Shown here: positions 6,169 through 12,211 of the stretch, in pieces
Numbering within the stretch: the first letter of the stretch is position 1
How the letters are laid out: every line of letters begins with the position of its first letter
Virus record (IMG/VR): IMGVR_UViG_3300005613_000494
Location: 1 to 20,532 of that record
Strand: one strand, 5' to 3'
Source of the DNA: a virus
Length of the DNA stretch: 20,532 bases
The notes under the pieces: model-generated
The model's database searches: none
Seen by the model: only the letters and a program-made list of their open reading frames with translations
What the model was told of the DNA's origin: nothing
Program-made: the position numbers and the translations under genes

Positions 6169-6693
6169 ATGAACAATTTAGAAAAGATGAAACAGATGTT
6201 AGAGTACCTTATCAATAACAATATACCTGTAGAGGAAGTATCTGATGATTTACAGAAGGATATTTATAGGTATGAAATAAAAAAACAAGGACTAATGAAA
6301 ATGACGAAAATGGAAAAGTTACTACAACATATGGATTTAAGAAAGATAGAGTTATTCTTAGATACCATAATAGAAAATAATGAGATAGAAGACGCTATCG
6401 ATTGGTTAATAGACTTATCAACAACAAATAATAGTGGTGATGAAATAGTTGACTTATACGCCACAGAAATGGAAAATTTAACTGTATTATTAATCACCCA
6501 ACTATACAATGAAAACTTTGAGTTATGTGCCAAAGTAAGGGATGTAATTCAAATAGTAACAAATGATTGTATTAGATTGATTAAAATGAAAAATGTTGAA
6601 AAAGATGTAAAAGCGGATTTATTAAATGAAATAAAGTTTATTTATGATTTATATAAGTTATCATTAAATAAATTGATTGAAGAAGGAGAATAA
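6169..6693 (+). CDS. Hypothetical all-helical protein
   Basis: This 174-residue protein appears entirely alpha-helical and acidic in its middle, without Cys clusters, signal peptide or membrane segment. Repeated patterns such as MEKLLQHMDLRKIELFLDTIIENNEIEDAIDWLIDLS suggest a bundle of amphipathic helices. I do not recognise a family. It has its own phage-type promoter (6127-6156) and its own strong terminator (6758-6787), so it appears to be regulated as a single-gene unit, in the region of small early-type genes after the origin candidate. A host-takeover or anti-defence role would be typical for such a position, but nothing in the sequence shows it. Confidence 0.6.
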   Translation: MNNLEKMKQMLEYLINNNIPVEEVSDDLQKDIYRYEIKKQGLMKMTKMEKLLQHMDLRKIELFLDTIIENNEIEDAIDWLIDLSTTNNSGDEIVDLYATEMENLTVLLITQLYNENFELCAKVRDVIQIVTNDCIRLIKMKNVEKDVKADLLNEIKFIYDLYKLSLNKLIEEGE

Positions 6694-6709
6694 AAGTGCC
6701 ATAATTTTG
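6677..6709 (+). promoter_or_regulatory. Weak host-type promoter candidate
   Basis: TAATTTTG (6702-6709) matches TAnnTTTG. TTG at 6677-6679 is 22 bases upstream, slightly longer than the usual spacer. It would produce a transcript of about 70 bases ending at the terminator at 6758-6787, with no gene in it. Confidence 0.25.
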
Positions 6710-6757
6710 TTTGTTTAAATGTAATAATTGTTTTTGTTATGTTTATTATTATCTAAT

Positions 6758-6787
6758 AAGGGAGGAGTGATTACCTCCCTTTTTTTT
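6758..6787 (+). terminator. Strong intrinsic terminator
   Basis: AAGGGAGG (6758-6765) pairs perfectly with CCTCCCTT (6774-6781) around an 8-base loop, followed by a run of T to 6787. The preceding 64 bases after the stop at 6693 hold no gene. Confidence 0.9.
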
Positions 6788-6818
6788 GTTTATATGAAAA
6801 AAAAACTAAAAAAGGTCA

Positions 6819-6848
6819 TTGCCAATTCAAATTAAATTATTATATTTG
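6819..6848 (+). promoter_or_regulatory. Host-type (TTG-N19-TAnnTTTG) promoter
   Basis: TTG (6819-6821), a 19-base spacer and TATATTTG (6841-6848) fit the Bacteroidota promoter consensus exactly. It follows a terminator and precedes the gene at 6875, leaving a leader of about 20 bases. This is the clearest host-type promoter in the window. Confidence 0.7.
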
Positions 6849-6874
6849 TAGTATAACAATAAAAAATAATAGTA

Positions 6875-7135
6875 ATGGAAACTTTAGAACAAACAAATTT
6901 ATTAGACAATTTCGAAATGATTATTCAAACATTATGGGAAGCCTATGATTGTGATGATATTACCTTAAAGATGGATATATTATCTAATTTAGATAACTAT
7001 GGTGAAGAAGGTAAAGAAGTAAGAATTAAACTTATTGAAGAATTCGAAGATGAAGAAGAACCAGAATATGATGATATTATTGAAGAAATGGTTATGATTA
7101 CATCAATGGGAGCGGTTATGGAATTTATTGACTAA
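6875..7135 (+). CDS. Hypothetical small acidic protein
   Basis: The 86-residue protein is highly acidic and helical, with a dense run of Asp/Glu at about 53-70 (EEFEDEEEPEYDDIIEEM). It has no Cys cluster or membrane segment. It is read from the host-type promoter at 6819-6848, so it may be made at once on infection. Small acidic early phage proteins sometimes imitate DNA or bind basic host proteins; here that is only a possibility suggested by composition. I recognise no family. The start is the ATG after an A-rich leader. Confidence 0.6.
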   Translation: METLEQTNLLDNFEMIIQTLWEAYDCDDITLKMDILSNLDNYGEEGKEVRIKLIEEFEDEEEPEYDDIIEEMVMITSMGAVMEFID

Positions 7136-7146
7136 TACAAAACAAT

Positions 7147-7218
7147 ATGGAAATTATATTAAATGAAATCACAATGGAAGAAATAGAAAATATTTTATCA
7201 GAAAATAACGATTTTTAA
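7147..7218 (+). CDS. Possible 23-residue peptide
   Basis: A short frame starting at an ATG 11 bases after the previous stop reads MEIILNEITMEEIENILSEN followed by three more residues. It is one acidic amphipathic helix, similar in composition to the protein encoded just before it, and lies in the same transcript. At this length it may be chance or a worn copy of a neighbouring gene's end. Confidence 0.3.
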   Translation: MEIILNEITMEEIENILSENNDF

Positions 7219-7239
7219 TTTTTTTTAACTATTTATAAA
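7210..7239 (+). promoter_or_regulatory. Degenerate phage-type promoter
   Basis: TATTTATAAA (7230-7239) resembles the phage -10-like box, and GATTTTT (7210-7216), 20 bases before it, matches AACTTTT at five of seven positions. AAGAACTATT (7251-7260) abuts the ATG at 7261, as at 6169. Confidence 0.4.
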
Positions 7240-7260
7240 TAAATAAAAATAAGAACTATT

Positions 7261-7485
7261 ATGAAAACAAACAAAATTTACGAAAGAACATTATTATCAA
7301 TTAAGTATGATGATAGAATGAGACAAAGTAGTGAGTATAACACTTACATTGTTGAAACTGAAAGGGGAAAAACTCACATGAGATTAAGTAGAAAAACCCC
7401 ACTACCCAAAGTTGGGGATAAAATAAAATTCAAAGTAAAAAACTATTATAAAAGTGATAAGTTTTTTATTTCAGAGTTAGTGTAA
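7261..7485 (+). CDS. Hypothetical small basic protein
   Basis: The 74-residue protein is basic and mainly beta-strand. It contains YNTYIVETERGKTHMRLSR and then LPKVGDKIKFKVKNYYKSDKFFISELV, an arrangement like a small OB- or SH3-type barrel that might bind nucleic acid; this is a visual impression, not a family match. It has its own degenerate phage promoter, the conserved AAGAACTATT leader and a strong terminator at 7514-7539, so it is a separate transcription unit. It is the last gene of the early-type block before the terminase region. Confidence 0.55.
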   Translation: MKTNKIYERTLLSIKYDDRMRQSSEYNTYIVETERGKTHMRLSRKTPLPKVGDKIKFKVKNYYKSDKFFISELV

Positions 7486-7513
7486 GTTTTTTTTTAATTA
7501 TATGTTAAGGATT

Positions 7514-7539
7514 GGGGGTAGTTTTACCCCCTTTTTTTT
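7514..7539 (+). terminator. Strong intrinsic terminator ending the early-type block
   Basis: GGGGGTA (7514-7520) pairs with TACCCCC (7525-7531) around the loop GTTT, followed by eight T (7532-7539). It separates the small-gene region from the packaging genes. Confidence 0.9.
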
Positions 7540-7567
7540 GTCCCTAAGAGACTTAAATAAACAAAAG

Positions 7568-7610
7568 GTATATTATGTATACTTTATGGTATAACAAGGT
7601 AATATAGGAG
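7568..7610 (+). promoter_or_regulatory. Possible promoter/operator and Shine-Dalgarno before terminase
   Basis: GTATA (7568-7572) and TATAC (7578-7582) form an inverted repeat, and TTATG recurs 11 bases apart (7573 and 7584), followed by GTATAACAA, which also follows the promoter at 6841. A clear AGGAG (7606-7610) lies 9 bases before the ATG at 7620, unusual among the genes here. A start site is needed after the terminator at 7514-7539, but no known consensus fits well. Confidence 0.35.
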
Positions 7611-7619
7611 ATTTTTAAG

Positions 7620-8027
7620 ATGCCCAGAAAGAAGAAACCACAATACAAAAAAGAAGACCTAATCAAGATGATTGTTGATTGGGCTATTGAGGGTGTACCA
7701 CAGGCTAAGATTAGAAAAGATATTCTTAATTTTGGTTATCAGATAAGTTATTTTTATAAATTATATACAGAAGCTAAACCCCTAATAAGAGAAACCCTTA
7801 TAGAAGTATCAAAAGATAGATTGGAAGAAACCATTGTTGAGATGGAGAAACAATACTACGAAGCCTTAGAAGAGGGTGATAGAAGATTAGCCAATGATAT
7901 TAGAAAAGAAATAAATAAGATAAGTGGACATCACCAACAGAAAGTAGACATTACCTCAAAGGGTGATAAAATAAATAACATAGAGGTAATTAGAATAATA
8001 GAAGTAAAAAATAATGAAGATGATTAA
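7620..8027 (+). CDS. Terminase small subunit-like protein
   Basis: The 135-residue product fits a small terminase, which binds phage DNA and hands it to the large subunit for cutting and packaging. A basic N-terminus (MPRKKKPQYKKEDLI) leads into a helix-turn-helix region (about 12-50), then an acidic, probably coiled-coil oligomerisation segment (about 55-100). The C-terminal part ISGHHQQKVDITSKGDKINN is a familiar ending of small terminases in Bacteroidota phages. It heads the unit that includes the large terminase five genes later. The gene has a rare AGGAG Shine-Dalgarno element. A phage-type DNA-binding regulator is the alternative. Confidence 0.65.
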   Translation: MPRKKKPQYKKEDLIKMIVDWAIEGVPQAKIRKDILNFGYQISYFYKLYTEAKPLIRETLIEVSKDRLEETIVEMEKQYYEALEEGDRRLANDIRKEINKISGHHQQKVDITSKGDKINNIEVIRIIEVKNNEDD

Positions 8028-8289
8028 ATTAAAATTAAAACCCCAATACGAAGGGTTAAGGATTACGAGAAACGATATCAGAATTGGTAAGATTACATTT
8101 GACGCTAATACTGTTAAAGAGGAACACTATCAAAACTATAAGAATATGGGATTTGATATCTTCGATGAAGTAGAAGTATGTGATACTTGTAATAATGGTA
8201 AATGTATTTGTAAGAAAGAAATCTTAACTGAAGAAAAACCAAAAAGAAAAACCCCTTCCAGAAGAAAGAAAAAAACTGATGAGGAATAA
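8014..8289 (+). CDS. Hypothetical small protein with Cys knuckle and basic tail
   Basis: The 91-residue protein has four close Cys (56, 59, 64 and 66, in VCDTCNNGKCICKK), spaced as in a small zinc knuckle, and a Lys/Arg-rich end (about 75-88). It overlaps the small terminase gene by 14 bases; ATG at 8014 or 8020 could be used. The likely picture is a small nucleic-acid-binding protein acting with the packaging genes, but no family is recognised. Its 3' end overlaps the start of the lipoprotein gene by 11 bases. Confidence 0.6.
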   Translation: MKMIKLKLKPQYEGLRITRNDIRIGKITFDANTVKEEHYQNYKNMGFDIFDEVEVCDTCNNGKCICKKEILTEEKPKRKTPSRRKKKTDEE

Positions 8290-8446
8290 AATATTATTAA
8301 TTGTTTTAACACCCCTTTTAATTGGATGTATGTCACAAATAGAGGTTATGAGACATTATCAAAGGGGAGGTGTACTTCCATATGGAAATAATAAAAAACT
8401 AATGAAATACGAAAAGAATTACAAATGGACTTGTGGGAAAAAATAA
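8279..8446 (+). CDS. Small phage lipoprotein
   Basis: The 55-residue product has a textbook lipoprotein signal: Arg and Lys at positions 2-4, a hydrophobic core ILLIVLTPLL, and the lipobox LIGC with Cys17 as the lipidated residue. Cleavage would leave a mature peptide of about 39 residues starting CMSQ, polar and basic, with a second Cys at 52. It overlaps the gene before by 11 bases and the next ATG (8446) as TAATG, so it is translationally coupled inside the packaging operon. Known roles for phage lipoproteins of this size are outer-membrane spanin subunits and superinfection exclusion by masking receptors. No spanin partner is seen next to it, so exclusion is at least as likely. Function is inferred. 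Confidence 0.65.
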   Translation: MRNKILLIVLTPLLIGCMSQIEVMRHYQRGGVLPYGNNKKLMKYEKNYKWTCGKK

Positions 8447-8730
8447 TGTGGTTTAGAGTGTATGTTGATGGAGTACAATCTACCAATGTGAAAAGAGTTA
8501 AATGGGATAGTGTAACAAAAGAAATGGTTATACAATTTCAAAACGATAGATACTATACTTACTATGATATATCTGAAAAAATATATGTTAACGTATTAGA
8601 TGGATTGGCTGGTACTAAAACAGCTGGACCTTGGGGACCAGTTGGTAAATACCCCTCAGTAGGAGCCGCTGTACATCAATGGTTAATCCAAAGAAAGGTA
8701 AGATATAAAAGAGGAGGTAGAATAGATTAA
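8446..8730 (+). CDS. KTSC-like domain protein
   Basis: From the ATG at 8446, which overlaps the lipoprotein stop as TAATG, the product has 94 residues; an ATG seven codons earlier (8425) is inside the lipoprotein gene and less likely. The centre reads STNVKRVKWDSVTKEMVIQFQNDRYYTYYDIS, the strand pattern of a KTSC domain (small beta-rich domain for which binding to nucleic acid has been proposed, often found in phages). The end is basic (RKVRYKRGG). It lies between lipoprotein and terminase genes, and its role is unknown. Confidence 0.5.
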   Translation: MWFRVYVDGVQSTNVKRVKWDSVTKEMVIQFQNDRYYTYYDISEKIYVNVLDGLAGTKTAGPWGPVGKYPSVGAAVHQWLIQRKVRYKRGGRID

Positions 8731-8755
8731 TAATAAATTATAAAAGATATTTAAA

Positions 8756-9517
8756 ATGCCATTAAAGAGATGTCAAATAAATAACCAAAAAGGTTGGAAG
8801 TGGGGTGACGAAGGAAAATGTTACGTAGGACCAGACGCTAAAGAGAAAGCCCTAAAACAAGGTAGAGCCATTGGTGACTATGAATTGGAAAGTTATGATG
8901 ATTATCCAAAGTCAGCTTCAGAGAACGCCTGTAGAGCCCTTAGATGGGTAGAAGAAAATGGTTGGGGTGATTGTGGTGAAAACACAGGTAAACAAAGAGC
9001 CCATCAACTATGTGGTAGAGAAAAAATCAGTAGAGATACAATCGCTAGAATGGCTTCATTTAAACGTCACCAACAACATAAAGATGTACCATATGATGAA
9101 GGATGTGGTGGTCTAATGTGGGATAGTTGGGGAGGAACAGAAGGAATAGAATGGGCTATCAGAAAGTTAGATGAAATCGAAAAGATGGAGAAGATAAATA
9201 ATCTTCAAGAACTACAGAGAAAGGTTAAGGTTGGATTTGATTACGATGATACCCTTACCAAATATAAAGTAAGAGAATTGGTTAAAGAGTTGATTAAAGC
9301 TGGAGGGACTGAAGTTTATATTGTATCCGCTAGGTCATCATCATTTGAGTTATATAGGGTAGGACAAGAATTGGGTATACCATCATATAGAATATTCTTT
9401 ACAGGTAGTAATGAAAAGAAAATTGAGAAAGTTAAACAATTAGGGTTAAACAGATTTTTTGATAACAATCCAGATGTAATAAAAGAATTACCAAATATTG
9501 GTGTATTAGTAAAGTAA
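8756..9517 (+). CDS. Multidomain phage protein with C-terminal HAD phosphatase domain
   Basis: The 253-residue protein joins three parts. Residues 1-36 (RCQINNQKGWKWGDEGKCYV) form a small Cys/Trp-rich motif known from phage proteins. Residues 50-142 (YPKSASENACRALRWVEENG through KRHQQHKDVPYDEGCGGLMW) match a helical domain I know from assorted phage structural or protease-linked proteins. Residues 158-253 are a HAD-type phosphatase with motif I DYDDT (D162, D164), motif II S191 in VSARS, a Lys at 221/222 and motif IV DNNPD (D236, D240), so all catalytic positions are present. HAD enzymes remove phosphate from nucleotides, sugars or polynucleotide ends. The gene lies directly before the large terminase (TAATG overlap). 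The substrate is unknown. Confidence 0.65.
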   Translation: MPLKRCQINNQKGWKWGDEGKCYVGPDAKEKALKQGRAIGDYELESYDDYPKSASENACRALRWVEENGWGDCGENTGKQRAHQLCGREKISRDTIARMASFKRHQQHKDVPYDEGCGGLMWDSWGGTEGIEWAIRKLDEIEKMEKINNLQELQRKVKVGFDYDDTLTKYKVRELVKELIKAGGTEVYIVSARSSSFELYRVGQELGIPSYRIFFTGSNEKKIEKVKQLGLNRFFDNNPDVIKELPNIGVLVK

Positions 9518-10698
9518 TGGAATTAGAGTTAAAAACAACAAAGGTATTCTCAAAAAACCATTCAGCGTTACAAGATGAGAATATACGTTTCATAATTAAT
9601 CAAGGGGGGAGTAGGAGTAGTAAAACCTATTCCCTTTGTCAGTTAATAATAATCTATTGTCTACAAAACCCTAATAAGGTAGTATCAATAGTAAGGAAAT
9701 CATTCCCCTCACTTAGAGCCACAGTAATGAGAGATTTCTTTGAAGTTTTAAAAGATTTAGAATTATATAACTCAGATAATCATAATAAAACAAATCATAT
9801 ATATAGATTTCCAAATGGGACTGAAGTAGAATTCTTTTCAGTGGATGATGAACAAAAGATTAGGGGTAGGAAAAGACATATCTGTTGGTGTAATGAAGCC
9901 AATGAATTAAATAGAGATGATTTTGTACAATTGAATATTAGGACAGATGATAAATTCTTTTGTGACTTCAACCCCTCAGATACAGAACATTGGTTGTATG
10001 ATTTAATTGAAAGAGAAGATAGTATTAAATTACATTCAACATATAAGGATAATCCATTCCTACCAAAATCATTAGTTAAAGAAATTGAAGAGTTAATCAG
10101 AACAGATGAGGATTACTATAACATATATGCCCTAGGTATCCCCTCAAAATCAAAACATACAGTATATAACCATCAAAAGTATTATACATTCAGACCAGAG
10201 AAGACAGAAACATTATTAGGGTTAGACTTTGGTTACCAACATCCAACAGCGTTAGTAAGATGTGATTTCATAGAGAATGAAGTCTATGTTGAAGAATTAC
10301 TATACGAAAGTTATTTAACTACCCCAGAATTAATAGAGAGAGTTAAAATAATATTTAAAGAGAATAACTTTCCAATGTCTACCCAAATCATATGTGACTA
10401 CGCTAGACCAGAAATCATTGAAGATTTAAGACGTAATGGATTTAATTGTGTTAACGCTAATAAGAATGTTAAAGAGGGTATTGATAGTGTTAAATCAAAA
10501 GAATTATTTGTTCACGAAGATAGTATCAACCTTAGAAAAGAATTCAATAACTATAAATGGAAGGTTGTTAACGATAAACTTATTGATGAAGTAATAAAGA
10601 AATTTGATGATGGTATGGATGCTATGAGATACGCTATCCTACATCACAAAAAGAATAATAGTAGTGGGGGATGGGAATTTACATCTTTTTCAATTTAA
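9517..10698 (+). CDS. terL: Terminase large subunit
   Basis: This 393-residue protein is the packaging motor, with an N-terminal ATPase and a C-terminal nuclease. The Walker A variant GGSRSSKT spans residues 30-37, a coupling segment IVRKSFPSLRATVMRDFF follows, and Walker B is HICWCNE (121-127). FFCDFNPSDTEHWLY fits the PBSX/T4-type family (Terminase_3). The nuclease domain shows LLGLDFGYQHPTAL (D237), IICDYARPE (D294) and FDDGMDAMRY (D365/D368), the three acidic positions that hold metal. Length is normal. Its start overlaps the previous stop as TAATG. The small terminase-like gene lies 1.5 kb upstream, separated by four small or accessory genes. A new promoter at 10704 follows the stop. Confidence 0.95.
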   Translation: MELELKTTKVFSKNHSALQDENIRFIINQGGSRSSKTYSLCQLIIIYCLQNPNKVVSIVRKSFPSLRATVMRDFFEVLKDLELYNSDNHNKTNHIYRFPNGTEVEFFSVDDEQKIRGRKRHICWCNEANELNRDDFVQLNIRTDDKFFCDFNPSDTEHWLYDLIEREDSIKLHSTYKDNPFLPKSLVKEIEELIRTDEDYYNIYALGIPSKSKHTVYNHQKYYTFRPEKTETLLGLDFGYQHPTALVRCDFIENEVYVEELLYESYLTTPELIERVKIIFKENNFPMSTQIICDYARPEIIEDLRRNGFNCVNANKNVKEGIDSVKSKELFVHEDSINLRKEFNNYKWKVVNDKLIDEVIKKFDDGMDAMRYAILHHKKNNSSGGWEFTSFSI

Positions 10699-10703
10699 AA
10701 CTG

Positions 10704-10733
10704 AACTTTTCCTTTTTTCTACATATTTATATA
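10704..10733 (+). promoter_or_regulatory. Phage-type promoter (AACTTTT-N13-TATTTATATA)
   Basis: AACTTTT (10704-10710) and TATTTATATA (10724-10733) have the family's 20-base spacing, and AAGAACTATT (10737-10746) ends two bases before the ATG at 10749. It drives a unit headed by a sigma-like gene, which would allow self-amplifying control if that factor reads the promoter. Confidence 0.6.
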
Positions 10734-10748
10734 GTAAAGAACTATTAA

Positions 10749-11360
10749 ATGGATTATTATAAGATTATTAATGATTTTATTGAGGAGAGATATGATTATT
10801 TATTAAGTTGTTGTGTTAATATTTTAAAATACAACGAAAATATCGAACCACAGGAATTATTAAGTGAATTAACCATACACCTATACACTGAAGAAGAAAA
10901 GATAAGGGAGTATATAGAATTAAATAAGTTAGAGGCGTTTTGTGTGAGTTGGTTAAACATACAGGGTAAATACAAAACCTCCCCAGTCAATAGAAAATAC
11001 TACAAATCTAATACTTATCAATTAGATGATTATACACAGGATACTATAGAATTTAATGATGAGAAATTAGAAGATGAATTATATGATGATGAATATTATA
11101 GAAATTTATCACGTCACTTTACTGAAGAACAAATAAGTAAAATTAAATTGGTTGATGACATAATACCAGAGTTAACCAAATCAGAACAGATACTATTCGA
11201 GGCCTATTTCATTCAAAATTTATCTTATGATAAGATATGTCAAAGATATACATTCTATAGAGAGAAAGATGGTAAGAAGATAACATATAAATCCAAAAAA
11301 AGTATATATAACCTAATGATGGGTTTAAGAGAGAAAATAAATAATTTAATAAATAAATAA
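10749..11360 (+). CDS. Sigma-70-like factor (second copy type)
   Basis: The 203-residue protein has the two-part layout of a small sigma factor. Residues 34-50 (PQELLSELTIHLYTEEE) sit where region 2.1/2.2 would be, followed by a helix LEAFCVSWLN like region 2.3/2.4. After a long acidic linker (about 90-125), residues 141-198 (LTKSEQILFEAYFIQNLSYD, then a loop and KSKKSIYNLMMGLREKI) form a helix-turn-helix like region 4, which contacts the -35 element. The helix-turn-helix is interrupted by a charged insert around 168-181. It is preceded by a phage-type promoter. It resembles the minus-strand sigma-like protein in overall plan but not closely in sequence. It could be the factor that recognises the AACTTTT/TATTTATATA promoters; that is inference. 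Confidence 0.55.
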   Translation: MDYYKIINDFIEERYDYLLSCCVNILKYNENIEPQELLSELTIHLYTEEEKIREYIELNKLEAFCVSWLNIQGKYKTSPVNRKYYKSNTYQLDDYTQDTIEFNDEKLEDELYDDEYYRNLSRHFTEEQISKIKLVDDIIPELTKSEQILFEAYFIQNLSYDKICQRYTFYREKDGKKITYKSKKSIYNLMMGLREKINNLINK

Positions 11361-11362
11361 AT

Positions 11363-12211
11363 ATGGTAAGTTATATTGGAGGAAAAAGTAGAATAAGTAA
11401 GAGTTTAATCATACCAGAGATACCAAAAGACATTCATGTATATGTTGAAGTGTTTGGGGGTATGATGTGGAACTTCTTTAAGATGGATTTGGAAGAATAT
11501 CCAAACCTAAAAACAATTGTGTATAATGATAAGAACCCCCTAAATGTAAATTTAATTAAATGTGTTAGAAATCATAAAGAGTTTTTAAATTATATACATA
11601 GTTTAGATTATAAGATTGAGGATACAGATACATTCAATGAGTATAAGGATAAATTATTCTCTGAACCATTTAAATTAGGGGACAAACCAAATTATGAATA
11701 TGGTTTTATGTATTCTTATATATTAACAACTTGTTATAGTGGTATATCACCAGAGAAAGGTAGATGTGTTAAGAGAGGGGGTTATACAACCAAAGATGGT
11801 AAGTATACATCAAAGTTTGAAAGTTTCTTAAAGAAATTAACTAATAAGGACTGGGTAGAGAAATTTAATTCAATTACATTTACACATTGTTTAGATTTCA
11901 ATAGAGTGATGGACATTTATGATAACCTAAATACATTTTTATATTTAGACCCCCCATATTTTAGTTGTGAAGAATATTATTCAAATCATGACTTTGGGGA
12001 AAAAGACCACAAAAGATTAATTAAGAGATTAGAGAAATCACATAGTAGATGGGCTTTATCATATTATGATTTCCCTCAATTAAGTGAATGGTTACCAAAA
12101 GATGAATATAGATGGATATCAAAAGAATTTATCAAAGAAGGTGGAGCTAAAAAAGGTAAAACAAAAAATAAAGGAACTGAATTATTAATTATGAATTATG
12201 GAGATAAATAA
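11363..12211 (+). CDS. DNA adenine N6-methyltransferase (D12/Dam class)
   Basis: The 282-residue enzyme transfers a methyl group from S-adenosylmethionine to adenine N6. Motif order is that of the D12 (alpha) class: YIGGKSRI near the N-terminus, YVEVFGGMMWNF (27-38) as motif I for S-adenosylmethionine binding, VYNDKNP (53-59), and catalytic DPPY at 196-199 within FLYLDPPYF. The region between, with TTCYSGISPEKGR, would form the target-recognition part, so the target site cannot be read from sequence. Length is normal. It starts 2 bases after the sigma-like gene and overlaps the second methyltransferase by 14 bases. No restriction enzyme is adjacent, so it is an orphan, probably protecting phage DNA or marking it. 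Confidence 0.85.
   Translation: MVSYIGGKSRISKSLIIPEIPKDIHVYVEVFGGMMWNFFKMDLEEYPNLKTIVYNDKNPLNVNLIKCVRNHKEFLNYIHSLDYKIEDTDTFNEYKDKLFSEPFKLGDKPNYEYGFMYSYILTTCYSGISPEKGRCVKRGGYTTKDGKYTSKFESFLKKLTNKDWVEKFNSITFTHCLDFNRVMDIYDNLNTFLYLDPPYFSCEEYYSNHDFGEKDHKRLIKRLEKSHSRWALSYYDFPQLSEWLPKDEYRWISKEFIKEGGAKKGKTKNKGTELLIMNYGDK

Noticed and set aside
7230-7260. T4-type late promoter (TATAAATA followed by ACTATT)
   Set aside because: TATAAATA occurs at 7234-7241, but ACTATT is much farther away than in T4, and other copies lack TATAAATA in this orientation.
8425-8445. ATG at 8425 as start of the KTSC-like gene
   Set aside because: It lies inside the lipoprotein gene; the ATG at 8446 forms a TAATG junction like those of several neighbours.
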